Assembly: GCA_022567155.1 (NCBI GenBank) | Contig: JADFHN010000002.1 | Coordinates: 53,376-117,375 of the forward strand | Reading direction: 5' to 3' | Length of the DNA stretch: 64,000 nt | Source of the DNA: Bacteroidota bacterium | Lineage (GTDB): Bacteria > Bacteroidota > Bacteroidia > Cytophagales > Cyclobacteriaceae | In this document: positions 9,354 to 18,211 of the stretch, in pieces | Position numbering within the stretch: the first letter of the stretch is position 1 | Layout: the number at the start of each line of letters is the position of its first letter | Notes under the pieces: generated by a model | The model's input: only the letters and a program-made list of their open reading frames with translations | What the model was told of the DNA's origin: nothing | Database searches by the model: none | Program-made: the position numbers and the translations under genes

Positions 9354-10298
9354 TTATCCACATGTACAATTTACCGGAGGTAATACATGCTGGTTTAAAT
9401 TCATGTCAGTCAGTCTTTTTGTCCGGCTGTCAAAGCATTTGCTACAATCCGAAAATATTTCGATGTCCCACAAATCGGCAAATACCCTTCCTTTATTAAG
9501 CTGAATGCCGTATCCGAGCACCTGCTCCAGCGATGAAATAGATGGAGGTGAGAAATATCTGTTGGATTGTAGCCAGTCCATGGCCCCGTTTCCCGCCCTG
9601 GTGGGAATGATGACAATGCACTCGACACCGGTTTCAAAAGCATAATCTATCGATCGCATAGCCCATTGCACGCCTTCTTTTTCTGTTAAAAACGGAGGTC
9701 GCAACAAAATAAATGTCCGCGTCGGAATGTTGTGTTTGTATAAAAAACGAACAGCCCTTTCAAAATCAACTATATCCATTCGTTTGTTAAGTTTTGAAAG
9801 TATCTGCGGATTCACCGTTTCCAGTCCGATAGCCATTTGCAACTCCGGTTTGATCTGATCACTAAACTCCAGGCAGCGCTCATCAATTAGCCTGGGATGA
9901 CTTTCGACAATCAATGATTCAAAACCTGCTACAAGTGATGTAATTTCTGCAAAATCTTCCGCGGGAATCGCCTGTTTGTCAAAGAAATTTCCATTGTTAT
10001 ACAATTTTAAATGTTTTACAGGAGTAAGCTGCGTCAGTGCCCATTTAATTTGCGCAGGTATGGCTCCCACGGGCACCGGTATATCGGTCGTGTTTTTCCA
10101 GAGGTCGCACATAAGGCAATGAAAAGCGCATTCCCGGTTTGTCAGAAAAATGGTAGCCACTTCTTCGATACGTCCGGGCCTGGTCCTTTCCAATTCAGTG
10201 TTTAAAGCGTAGGGTTTAAGCGGATCGACCGGATTTTTTTCACCGCGTAGTTCCAGGATCCAGCTATCGTCTGTTTCAAAAGGAGGTATTTTATGCAT
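9354..10298 (-). CDS. Radical SAM enzyme, TIGR01210/RaSEA-like
   Basis: The radical SAM [4Fe-4S] motif CX3CX2C is present (NRECAFHCLMCDLWKN, Cys57, Cys61, Cys64). Downstream KLYNNGNFFD, LIVESHPRLI, AIGLETVNPQILSKLNKRM and IPTRAGNGAMDWLQ read like the TIGR01210 family, whose archaeal members (RaSEA) take part in archaeosine formation in tRNA; the bacterial members have no settled function as far as I know. Two more cysteine pairs near the C-terminus (CSKC and CTCG) could hold a second cluster. I chose ATG at 10298 because it overlaps the upstream stop by only 8 bases (ATGCATAA); a longer frame from a TTG at 10355 would overlap by 65. The tight overlap with the asparagine-synthetase-like gene suggests a shared pathway. 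Confidence 0.8.
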   Translation of the reverse strand: MHKIPPFETDDSWILELRGEKNPVDPLKPYALNTELERTRPGRIEEVATIFLTNRECAFHCLMCDLWKNTTDIPVPVGAIPAQIKWALTQLTPVKHLKLYNNGNFFDKQAIPAEDFAEITSLVAGFESLIVESHPRLIDERCLEFSDQIKPELQMAIGLETVNPQILSKLNKRMDIVDFERAVRFLYKHNIPTRTFILLRPPFLTEKEGVQWAMRSIDYAFETGVECIVIIPTRAGNGAMDWLQSNRYFSPPSISSLEQVLGYGIQLNKGRVFADLWDIEIFSDCSKCFDSRTKRLTDMNLNQHVLPPVNCTCG

Positions 10299-11619
10299 AT
10301 AACGCCTGAAATTCCCTGCGATACTCACGCTCATGTTCAGGAAAGTGTGCTTCAAATGTATCTTTTGCTGCTACGCCATGCTGAAATCGCCTTTTCGAAA
10401 ATACCGGCATATCCATGCCTGTGATTGCTTTTACTCCTTGCGACACGATTTCACCTTTGAGTTTGTAAAGCTTTTCATGGCTCCATCCGGTCATTTCAAT
10501 AAAAGGAATTCCCTCGGCGATCTCAATCACATTGGGTAGTGTATATGGGCTGAAGCCTTCAAATCCAAACTTTTCTGCCGGAGCACAGGTACGGGTGTAT
10601 GCACGGCTTAACCCACCTGAATAAGTTAATGAATGTTTGATTGATTCGACGCCCCAACCTTCCTGATACAACATCAGGTTATTGAAAACACTGCGAATTG
10701 TCAACTCGGGATTTTCTTCAATCGGATAATCTTTCAGGTTCTCATCGCCACCATCGCCGTCGATAACGTATTTCCAATCGGCGTATCGCGTCCGGATACC
10801 GGCAAGTAAGGCCTGATTCATGGTAGCTGCCTGAATGTCAAGCGGTTTATAGTCTTCTACAATACGAATGGTTGATTTCCAGTCCAGCGCAGAAGGTTCT
10901 ATTTCTATGGCTTCCAGAAACAACCTAAGATTCAGCGTATCCATAAATTCTCTGGCCTGTTCAAGGTCCTTGCCTTCACCGTTCACAGATAGTGTAAATG
11001 CCTTAAGACGCGAAGGACTCTCTCCCAGCTCACGTAATGCATGATATGTGAGCAGGAAAATTGACCCGCTGTCTATTCCTGCTGAAAAGCTCACACCTAC
11101 CGGGCCGGATTTGGCACGAAACTGAAGCCACTTCCTGATCTCCCGATACAAAGCGCCAATGTATATTTTGCCGATTTCTGCCGGGTCATTACCGGTATAT
11201 TTGTTGCGTTGCGGCCTGAAATAACGATCGTAAACCGGGTTAGGATCCGGACAACCAAGCAGCTCAATTTTTGTTATGTAGTGTGCAGGCGCCATTCGGG
11301 TGTAGGAGGGATGAAACTGGTTGTCGAGCCCTTCCTTTTTAAGGAATTCATAAATGGTATCAATGCGCTCAGCGATGACAAGTGTTGGTCCGGCGGACTG
11401 TTTGGCAATGAAATAGCGTAATGGCCTGCCAATTGAACGTGCCATACGCACCGTTTTACCCTCAACCGAAACGAGAGCAAACTGTCCGTCAATCTCCCGG
11501 ACAGCATGGATGTCTCCTGATTTTATTCTCTCACGGGCTTCCTCCGCGGTCATATTATAGATAATATTTTTATCCTGGTTAGTCAGATCAACCACACGGC
11601 TTACATATTGATTTTTCAT
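10291..11619 (-). CDS. Asparagine-synthetase-like amide ligase lacking the glutaminase cysteine
   Basis: A 442-residue protein. The C-terminal half has the ATP pyrophosphatase PP-loop (SFSAGIDSGS, about 177-186) and the GDGGDE motif (288-293) of asparagine synthetase-type ligases. The N-terminal 140 residues resemble a shrunken class II amidotransferase fold, but there is no cysteine at position 2, so it cannot hydrolyse glutamine in the usual way. In this respect it is like beta-lactam synthetase and lasso-peptide cyclases, which adenylate a carboxylate and use an internal or free amine (established for those families; substrate here unknown). ATG at 11619 is preferred over an in-frame TTG at 11649. 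It is 72 bases after the propeller gene 11692-13380 and overlaps the radical SAM gene. Confidence 0.8.
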   Translation of the reverse strand: MKNQYVSRVVDLTNQDKNIIYNMTAEEARERIKSGDIHAVREIDGQFALVSVEGKTVRMARSIGRPLRYFIAKQSAGPTLVIAERIDTIYEFLKKEGLDNQFHPSYTRMAPAHYITKIELLGCPDPNPVYDRYFRPQRNKYTGNDPAEIGKIYIGALYREIRKWLQFRAKSGPVGVSFSAGIDSGSIFLLTYHALRELGESPSRLKAFTLSVNGEGKDLEQAREFMDTLNLRLFLEAIEIEPSALDWKSTIRIVEDYKPLDIQAATMNQALLAGIRTRYADWKYVIDGDGGDENLKDYPIEENPELTIRSVFNNLMLYQEGWGVESIKHSLTYSGGLSRAYTRTCAPAEKFGFEGFSPYTLPNVIEIAEGIPFIEMTGWSHEKLYKLKGEIVSQGVKAITGMDMPVFSKRRFQHGVAAKDTFEAHFPEHEREYRREFQALYA

Positions 11620-11691
11620 ATTAGTCGTATTATTTATTGTTAAACTCAAAGCTCATTATCTCAAGCCAATTTGACAACAAAAAATCAGGGA

Positions 11692-13380
11692 TTATTGCTT
11701 TTTAAATTGAATTCCCATGCCCTGATCAATGATTATATACCGGTCGGTTTCAATATCGTGTATAAGTTCGGTTTTTCCGTCCGGCCAGCGTATTTCCAAT
11801 TTGTCCACGTGATCTTCATCACCCAGCCCAATATGTATTCGCGGATCGTTGTATGAAAGATAGCTGGTGGCCCATTGATTGATATGCACCTGCCTCTTGC
11901 TGCCGGTATATATGGTTACTTTTGCGCCAATTGCTGCGGCGGTACTTCCTCTGCTTTTAAGTGTAATACCCAGCCAGTGATTACGATTACCGCCGTCGTT
12001 ACGTAACAATGTGGCTGTGGCCTGCAGGTCAACATGCGACACAATGATGTCCATATCACCATCATTGTCAAAGTCCCACACAGCAGCGCCCCGGCCAGAG
12101 CGCTTTCTACTGAAATAAGGGCTTAATTCGGCACCAATATCCCTGAAATGACCACTACCGTCATTTTCAAGCAAGAGCGGATACTGGAGGATAAGCTCTT
12201 CAGCAGTGCCGTTTGCACTAAATATATCCAGGTCGCCATCATTATCGAAATCAAACAATGCTGCAGCCCATACACCTTTTCCCGCAAAAGCCTTTGCAAC
12301 TCCGCTAACTTCGGTAATGTCTTCAAACAAGCCGTTGCCGAGGTTCCGGTACAGCGCCCCATAGCGTAGATCGGTCACCAGTAAATCGATCAGGCCGTCG
12401 CCGTCCACATCGCCGATTGTTCCGTGCATGGATCCGGTGGGCATACCCTGATCGTTTGCAGCTACCCCGGCCGCAATAGCCACTTCTTCAAATCCTCCTT
12501 GTGCATCGTTCCGAAAAAGGAAATTCAACTGATGATCGTTGCCCTGAAACAAATCCAGGTCGCCATCATCATCGTAATCAAAGACCGTTAGTCCCATGCA
12601 TTTTGAATCCTTATAATAAAATCCCATTTCATGGGTAACGTCGATAAAACTCCCGTCGGGTTCCTGCCGGTAAAGCATGGAAGCCTGCCCGCGGTACACA
12701 GAGGGATGAGGCATCATATCAGGAGTGGTTGGTGATTTATAAGCCGGATCAAAAGCCAGGAAGTTGCCGACCATCACGTCCATGGCGCCATCCAGATTAT
12801 AATCCCAGAACGCCACGCTTACACTCCATTTGGTAAATCCATTGAGCGAATCAGGCCCCCGGAGACCCATCTGGTCTGTTATGTCTGTAAACGACCCGTC
12901 GCCATTGTTGCGGTAAAATACATTCGGACCGTAGTTCAGGAGATAAATGTCGATGTCGCCGTCATGATCATAATCAACAGCGCCTGCAGTCATGCTCCAG
13001 TGACGGTCGTTAATACCTGCCGATTCAGCAACTTCTGTAAATGTCCCATCCCCATTATTCCGGTAAAGCCGGTTAGGGGTGTCTTTAAAATCCACACCAT
13101 CCGTATCGCTGATGCCCTCCAGCCAGGTTCCGTTGAGCATATACAAATCCAAATCACCATCGTCATCGTAATCAAACACCGTTATGCCTGAACCACTGCT
13201 TTCCAGGATGTTTTCATATGTCAGGTCGCCAAAGGTGTATCGAAAATCAATTCCGGCCTGTTGTGTAATATCCCTGAAGGTAACCCTGGAAGGTTGTGCA
13301 ACGCTCAGGTAAGTATAGCCTGACATTAAAATTATACCAATGCATTTGATAATTTGTAATTTCATTTTTGGTATTGGCAT
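11692..13380 (-). CDS. Secreted FG-GAP propeller protein with ASPIC/UnbV domain
   Basis: A 562-residue CRTAC1-type protein with a signal peptide (about residues 1-27, IIKCIGIILMSGYTYLSVAQ). It has seven FG-GAP/VCBS repeats with acidic calcium-type loops: FDYDDDGDLDLYMLNG, VDYDHDGDIDIYLLNY, WDYNLDGAMDVMVGNF, FDYDDDGDLDLFQGND, GDVDGDGLIDLLVTD, FDFDNDGDLDIFSANG and WDFDNDGDMDIIVSHV. The ASPIC/UnbV domain follows (AIGAKVTIYTGSKRQ ... IHIGLGDEDHVDKLEIRWPDG). Predicted to be exported as a calcium-binding seven-bladed propeller. Its start codon directly abuts the stop of the truncated propeller lipoprotein, so they are cotranscribed; the asparagine-synthetase-like gene follows 72 bases downstream. 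It is the third UnbV protein within 13 kb. Confidence 0.87.
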   Translation of the reverse strand: MPIPKMKLQIIKCIGIILMSGYTYLSVAQPSRVTFRDITQQAGIDFRYTFGDLTYENILESSGSGITVFDYDDDGDLDLYMLNGTWLEGISDTDGVDFKDTPNRLYRNNGDGTFTEVAESAGINDRHWSMTAGAVDYDHDGDIDIYLLNYGPNVFYRNNGDGSFTDITDQMGLRGPDSLNGFTKWSVSVAFWDYNLDGAMDVMVGNFLAFDPAYKSPTTPDMMPHPSVYRGQASMLYRQEPDGSFIDVTHEMGFYYKDSKCMGLTVFDYDDDGDLDLFQGNDHQLNFLFRNDAQGGFEEVAIAAGVAANDQGMPTGSMHGTIGDVDGDGLIDLLVTDLRYGALYRNLGNGLFEDITEVSGVAKAFAGKGVWAAALFDFDNDGDLDIFSANGTAEELILQYPLLLENDGSGHFRDIGAELSPYFSRKRSGRGAAVWDFDNDGDMDIIVSHVDLQATATLLRNDGGNRNHWLGITLKSRGSTAAAIGAKVTIYTGSKRQVHINQWATSYLSYNDPRIHIGLGDEDHVDKLEIRWPDGKTELIHDIETDRYIIIDQGMGIQFKKQ

Positions 13381-13953
13381 TTAATAAGTTGTGTTGTTAA
13401 TTGTTTTTTTTACAAGTAATCCGAAAAGTTTGATTTTTTCATTATTCCGGTCCACCAAAACAAGTGTGCCGCCATCGGCAAGTTTTATTTTTTGAATATC
13501 CCTGACTTCTCCTTTCATTACCCAACCGCTTTCACCTGGTTTCAGCGGACGAAACCCACCTTTTCCATTTTCATTTCCTTTAAGAAGCAGGCCGTAACGG
13601 GCGTCGTAAATTCCGAAATTGGCTGAAATTGCGTTGAAGTTTCCTCCAAGAACGAGGTCGGGAAGTCCGTCGTTGTTAATATCACCTGCTGCTACGCCCC
13701 CGCCGTCATAATAGTACATGTATTCAATGATGTTAAGTGTTCCGTTTTCTTCAAGCGTATTGGAAAATGTAATGTTGGTTTTACTGGAAGATAACAATGT
13801 GAAAAGTTTTAATTCTCCGGAGGGATGAGTACAACCAGCCAGGAAGACTAAAGTAATGAAGTACAGGAGCACCTTTTGGTGGGATAAGGATTTTAACAAA
13901 AGAATTTTGTGCATTGCCAAAAGTAGTTTACCCAAAGCAGGACAGGAAATCAT
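13381..13953 (-). CDS. Internally deleted FG-GAP (VCBS) lipoprotein
   Basis: A 190-residue lipoprotein (VFLAGC lipobox). The part after the leader reads FTLLSSSKTNITFSNTLEEN ... YYYDGGGVAAGDINNDGLPD, which is the N-terminus of a large Bacteroidota VCBS-repeat family of roughly 1100 residues. It passes directly into LVLGGNFNAISANFGIYDAR ... GEVRDIQKI ... LVDRNNEKIKLF, which is the C-terminus of the same family. About 900 residues of propeller seem to be missing, and the join falls inside a DINNDGLPDL repeat, as expected from recombination between repeats. It is in frame and abuts the next propeller gene, so it may still be made. Start could also be the ATG at 13914 (MHKILLLKSL). The family match is from memory. 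Confidence 0.65.
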   Translation of the reverse strand: MISCPALGKLLLAMHKILLLKSLSHQKVLLYFITLVFLAGCTHPSGELKLFTLLSSSKTNITFSNTLEENGTLNIIEYMYYYDGGGVAAGDINNDGLPDLVLGGNFNAISANFGIYDARYGLLLKGNENGKGGFRPLKPGESGWVMKGEVRDIQKIKLADGGTLVLVDRNNEKIKLFGLLVKKTINNTTY

Positions 13954-13999
13954 TTCAACAATATTCCAATAAAAAAATCCGGAGATGAGCTAACGGGAT

Positions 14000-15547
14000 T
14001 TAATCTTCATCGCGGCATTTGTATAATATCCAAACATCAAGTACTGAACCCCAATTGTTCTTATTTAGCCATTGATTAAATTCCAATGCAGTAGGTGAAG
14101 AAACCATAATAGGTGTACATCCCATATCAAAAATCTTCTCATCATCAATCTTTTGACCGTACGCAGCAGAAAAGTAGGTGTTCGTCTCAGGATGAACCAT
14201 CATTTTTTTAAATTCTGACGGATCAGCGGTCACAATTATATCAATGTTTTTGTTTTTAAAATGTTTATAATATGTATGAACATTCCGTAAACCGGGGGTC
14301 TCAAAGGGTGTTCTGTCAAAAAAAACAATCTTCACATTCTCACCATTATCAAAGTAATTGTTTAATTTTTTTGTAAAATAAATGGATTGTGAAATCGGAA
14401 TCGTCAGCATAATATAAAGGAGAAACACATTTAAGATCACAGAGGTCCAAGCAATAATTTTGAATAAAACCGGATATGAATTTTTCCATATTTTAGCAGT
14501 TAACTTATTTGTATAATCCCTGATGCCATAGCCAAGTATTACGGGTAAAATCCCTGCTACCGGGAAAAGGAACCGGTCTTCCTTGTGGGGTATAATAAAA
14601 TGGAAGAAGAGAAATACAACCACGCTCAGGCTGTAAACATCACCAAATTTTCTTATGAATCCCCTGAAAATAAAAAACAGTAAAATCAGGCTTAGCAGAG
14701 GCGCTGTAAACATTACAGATAAAAGTAAAATGTAGTATATGAATGATTTGGTTCCTGTGGCGGATGCCCTTCCGTCAATAATGTTGATATAAAAATACGT
14801 ATAAGGTGTAAAGGAAAACTCACCATAAAAAAGGCTGTCAAGGAGGGTATTGAAAATTACTCCCAGCATAAATCCAGCTCCTAGTCCCAACAACATCGAT
14901 AATTCTGTTTTCTCATAAAACAGGATCCAGATAGCAAAACCCAGTATAGCAAAACCCATCTGAAACCTGAAATAAAATGCAAGGCTCAGTATAAATCCTA
15001 TAACCATCGCTCTGATTAAGGTCAGCGAATTTGATTTGAAATGCTTGTATAATAAAATCGTAGAAAAAAAGACCAGTCCGCCCATAATTTCCGAGCTGAA
15101 CAAGGTATTAACATAGGGTAAAAACCATGAAAAATTAGCAATCCCTAATACTATGTACAACGTGATTTTACTGTCGTTTTTGAATTGTTTGAGTATTATA
15201 AAATTGTATAAAATAAAACCGGCACAACTAACAAGTATTCTCAGGATCAGATCGGATGTATAAGCATTATCAAGGTGTATAAATTGCATGAATTTATAAA
15301 AACCGAGAAACAGATAAACCTGAATGGTGGGGCGAACCCTGTTGGAGAATTCCCAGGCAAGAAGCTCTTTGGGAGTGATCCCCAACTTATAGGTTGCAAA
15401 TTCTATTATTGAAAAATGTTGATCCGGATGAAAGTAACCAACGACATTTAGTGCGGTAATTATTTGTATAACAAATCCTGCAAAAAGGATCATCCGCGTA
15501 GTTTTATCAAGTGGCTCTGAATGGAGATTCCCCAGTTTAAGACGCAT
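14000..15547 (-). CDS. GT22/Alg9-like integral membrane mannosyltransferase
   Basis: A 515-residue polytopic protein with about ten membrane helices. Near the N-terminus FHPDQHFSIIEFATYKLG contains the acidic residue (Asp42) expected in the first external loop of GT-C enzymes, followed by WEFSNRVRPTIQ. Later PHKEDRFLFPVAGILP matches the HKE(E/D)RFLFP signature of family GT22 (Alg9, PIG-B and relatives). These enzymes transfer mannose from a polyprenyl-phosphate sugar donor. The natural acceptor in this bacterium is unknown; surface glycan or protein glycosylation is plausible. It lies 46 bases after the propeller block on the same strand, in a more AT-rich stretch. GT-C class is firm; exact sugar is inference. 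Confidence 0.75.
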   Translation of the reverse strand: MRLKLGNLHSEPLDKTTRMILFAGFVIQIITALNVVGYFHPDQHFSIIEFATYKLGITPKELLAWEFSNRVRPTIQVYLFLGFYKFMQFIHLDNAYTSDLILRILVSCAGFILYNFIILKQFKNDSKITLYIVLGIANFSWFLPYVNTLFSSEIMGGLVFFSTILLYKHFKSNSLTLIRAMVIGFILSLAFYFRFQMGFAILGFAIWILFYEKTELSMLLGLGAGFMLGVIFNTLLDSLFYGEFSFTPYTYFYINIIDGRASATGTKSFIYYILLLSVMFTAPLLSLILLFFIFRGFIRKFGDVYSLSVVVFLFFHFIIPHKEDRFLFPVAGILPVILGYGIRDYTNKLTAKIWKNSYPVLFKIIAWTSVILNVFLLYIMLTIPISQSIYFTKKLNNYFDNGENVKIVFFDRTPFETPGLRNVHTYYKHFKNKNIDIIVTADPSEFKKMMVHPETNTYFSAAYGQKIDDEKIFDMGCTPIMVSSPTALEFNQWLNKNNWGSVLDVWILYKCRDED

Positions 15548-15760
15548 GTGGATTAAATGATTTGATGCCTGAGTTTTTCAATATAACAAGTATAGCTTAT
15601 CTAAGTTTTTGTACAACATTTGAAACACCTTAATCTGCTTTATTACAAAAATCTGAGTTATACTAAAAGATTTTGTCAAAATGAACAAATATGGTTTTGC
15701 TGTAAGGATCATTTGGCTTTGCATGCACATCCACTAGCGTACTCTTGTGTCAGAATATTT

Positions 15761-16966
15761 TCAACGTTTGCGAATGCTTTTCTTTCGAAATCGCTGATTT
15801 CTCATTGGGCTTTTTCGGGGAATAAATGCAGGACCGTTGCCTATTGATTGGGGTAATTTGGCTTTTGGGACGGGTTTGCCCAGCAGTGCTTCAATTTCTG
15901 CAAATCTGCCCTGCTCTTTTTCATTGATCAGCGTAAAGGCCATTCCATGTGATTCGGCTCTTGCGGTTCGGCCTATCCGGTGAATATAATCTTCTCCATC
16001 ATTTGGAACATCATAATTAATGATTAAGTCAATATCTTCGATATCGATGCCTCGCGAAAGTATATCCGTTGCAACCAGGATATTTAATTCCCTGTTTTTG
16101 AATGCCGTAAGCACTTTTTTGCGCGTTTCCTGATCCAGATCTGAATGTATAGCTTCTACGGCAAGCCCTGATTTTTTCAGTTCTATACCTAATTGTTTGG
16201 TACTTGATTTAGTTGAACAAAAAACGAGCACACTGCGCAGTTGTTTTGCGCTCAGCAGGTACTTAACCAGCGGAATTTTCTGTGTATCATATACTACGAA
16301 AGCAACCTGCATGATATTTTCGGCTGGTTTGGAAATGGAAATGCGGATTTCTTCAGGATCTTTCAAAACCTTTCTGGCCAGTTCTTTTATTTTTAAAGGC
16401 ATTGTAGCGGAGAACAGCAGGTTTTGTCTTTTTTCCGGCATGTATGATATAATTTTCATAATATCATCATAAAAGCCCATATCAAGCATCCGGTCGGCTT
16501 CGTCGAGAATCAGGTATTCCAGTTCGGAAACTTTTACATACCCCATATTGAGGTGTGCGATCATCCGGCCAGGTGTACATATGATCACATCGGAACCCTC
16601 AGAGAGCGCTTGCTTTTCGGATGAATAGGAAGCGCCGCCACTACCGCCGTACACGGCAATCGAAGAAACAGATGTAAAATAGGAGAGCCCTTCCATATGC
16701 TGATCTATCTGGATGGCCAGTTCACGGGTTGGCACGATTACAACTGCTTTGATGTGCTCATCCACTTTGGATGAAATGATCTTTTGAATGATCGGGAGGA
16801 GAAATGCTGCTGTTTTGCCGGTACCCGTTTGCGCTGATGCAATTAAATCATTACCCTGTAGTATAAGTGGAATCACCTGTTCCTGCACAGGTGTTGGAGT
16901 TTCATACCCAATCGCCTTTATTCCCTCCAGCAATTCAGGGCTGAAGCCAAATTCATTAAAATTCAA
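15761..16966 (-). CDS. rhlE: DEAD-box ATP-dependent RNA helicase, RhlE type
   Basis: A 401-residue helicase with all core motifs in order: Q motif (FGFSPELLEGIKAIGYETPTP), Walker A AQTGTGKT (about 41-48), PTRELA, TPGR, DEAD (ILDEADRMLDMGF), SAT (LLFSATMPLKI), ATDILSRGIDIEDIDLIINYD and HRIGRTAR. The C-terminus is short and basic (NQRFRKKSIRKR), as in small RhlE proteins that unwind RNA during ribosome assembly, RNA decay or cold growth. It stands alone, with a good CAAATATA box (minus-strand TATATTTG) at 17002-17009 as a likely promoter. Confidence 0.92.
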   Translation of the reverse strand: MNFNEFGFSPELLEGIKAIGYETPTPVQEQVIPLILQGNDLIASAQTGTGKTAAFLLPIIQKIISSKVDEHIKAVVIVPTRELAIQIDQHMEGLSYFTSVSSIAVYGGSGGASYSSEKQALSEGSDVIICTPGRMIAHLNMGYVKVSELEYLILDEADRMLDMGFYDDIMKIISYMPEKRQNLLFSATMPLKIKELARKVLKDPEEIRISISKPAENIMQVAFVVYDTQKIPLVKYLLSAKQLRSVLVFCSTKSSTKQLGIELKKSGLAVEAIHSDLDQETRKKVLTAFKNRELNILVATDILSRGIDIEDIDLIINYDVPNDGEDYIHRIGRTARAESHGMAFTLINEKEQGRFAEIEALLGKPVPKAKLPQSIGNGPAFIPRKSPMRNQRFRKKSIRKR

Positions 16967-17001
16967 TATGCAATGCAGTTTAGTTTATTAGCTGTAAAAG
17001 G

Positions 17002-17009
17002 CAAATATA
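17002..17009 (-). promoter_or_regulatory. TAnnTTTG-type -7 promoter box for rhlE
   Basis: The minus strand reads TATATTTG 36 bases upstream of the rhlE ATG, matching the Bacteroidota primary sigma -7 consensus TAnnTTTG. I see no clear TTG -33 element at the usual distance. Apart from this box I saw nothing in the 320-base gap 16967-17286. Confidence 0.4.
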
Positions 17010-17286
17010 ATAGGACGGATGTGAGGTTTGCGTAGAAATTGACTAAAACTGCACGGGAGAATCATTTTTTCTTCTTAAAGTGTCATCGAATCGTTTAAAT
17101 TATTAATTCTTTGAAAGATTCAGGTAATTACCCTGATCAGGGCAGACAGACTCAATTTGAGTTAGTTTTAATCAATTTGCTGAATTCGGTTTAATGTAAC
17201 ACCGATGTTGCTTAATCTTACTTCGTAATTGTTACGTTACAAAAAAACGGATGTATCTGTTTACAGGAATATAATAAAATGATGTT

Positions 17287-17642
17287 ATGACAATCAATCT
17301 AAAATCGCGTGTCTTCACTCTGTTTTTATCATATTGTTAGCTGCATTTACAGGTTACAGTAATGACAACACACCTCCTGATGTAGTAATCCTCGTTCCGG
17401 AGCATAATTCAACATTTCAGATTGGAAGTACCATTATAATTGAGGTAGAAGCATCTGATACGGACGGACTATTTCCGAGGTGAAATTGGGGATTTACGGA
17501 TTTGTGGTTTCTGTCAAACAGTCAAACTCATTAGTAATATGAGCGGAACACCGTATCTGCTAAGACCGGTACGGCAATTGCTATTGACAACGAAGGGCAA
17601 TCTGCTTCGCAAAGCATTATCATATTCGTAAATCCCAGGTAA
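17287..17642 (+). pseudogene. Decayed secreted Ig-like (Big_7/PKD-type) protein
   Basis: No long open frame remains, but the three frames together give one protein. It starts MTINLKSR at 17287, shifts to IILLAAFTGYSNDNTPPDVV, continues ILVPEHNSTF and VEASDTDG, shifts to ISEVKLGIYG, and after another break ends TAIAIDNEGQSASQSIIIFV with TAA at 17642. The order (signal peptide, NTPPxVxxxxP, SDxDG, ISxVxxY, AxDNxG, terminal beta strand) is that of a Big_7/PKD-type immunoglobulin-like domain of secreted Bacteroidota proteins. At least two or three frameshifts make it a pseudogene. Whether it was a domain of something larger cannot be told. Confidence 0.6.
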
Positions 17643-17746
17643 TCAGTTTGCTGTTCAGCATGCCCTCTGCTAACTTAGTTTTCACCTGTTACTCAAATGG
17701 CAGTTTCCTGTTGCTATAAGTAATTCATATTGTTAACTTGCACAAT

Positions 17747-18211
17747 ATGGTATGCAGATTACTATATGCTTTGATTGTTTTAATGGGTTGTCTTACCTTC
17801 GGAGCCGTTGCTCAGAAGCTGACATTCAATGACCTGACCATATTAAAAAATTCCGGGTTTGAAAGTTTAAATAGTGAGCTTCTTACCAATGGATGGAACA
17901 AATGGAAAACGGCTGCAGACACCACCTACTACGGACATGGACTACGCGATAGCCGGTCAAATTACTGGCTGACCATCATTCGGGAGAGCGACGGTATCAG
18001 CCAAGTGTACTACCATTTTAACCGTGCTTTATTTTTTAAACTTAAAGATGAGGTAGAAGATTCAAGTGCCATGCCATACAGGTCTGAAGATCATAAGCGA
18101 GGTATTGAATCCATTTATATTAAGGATAAACTTTCAGTATCATTTTGGGTTCCTCAGAATACCAAAGAGCTGTTTTACATACACCTCTCTGATATCAAGG
18201 AGCATAAATAA
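17747..18211 (+). CDS. Hypothetical secreted protein
   Basis: A 154-residue protein with a clear signal peptide (MVCRLLYALIVLMGCLTFGA, cleavage probably after AVAQ). The mature part is polar, with FNDLTILKNSGFESLNSELL, SNYWLTIIRESDGISQVYYH and LSVSFWVPQNTKELFYIHLS. I do not recognise a family. ATG at 17747 is chosen over an in-frame TTG at 17738. It follows the decayed Ig-like gene on the same strand and precedes the DUF2911 gene by 110 bases, so it may be cotranscribed with that gene. Confidence 0.6.
   Translation: MVCRLLYALIVLMGCLTFGAVAQKLTFNDLTILKNSGFESLNSELLTNGWNKWKTAADTTYYGHGLRDSRSNYWLTIIRESDGISQVYYHFNRALFFKLKDEVEDSSAMPYRSEDHKRGIESIYIKDKLSVSFWVPQNTKELFYIHLSDIKEHK

Noticed and set aside
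10299..10355. N-terminal extension of the radical SAM gene from TTG 10355
   Set aside because: Would overlap the upstream gene by 65 bases; residues do not fit the family start.
10291..11619. Lasso-peptide cyclase
   Set aside because: The ligase is of the right superfamily, but no precursor, McjB-type protease or recognition-element gene is nearby.
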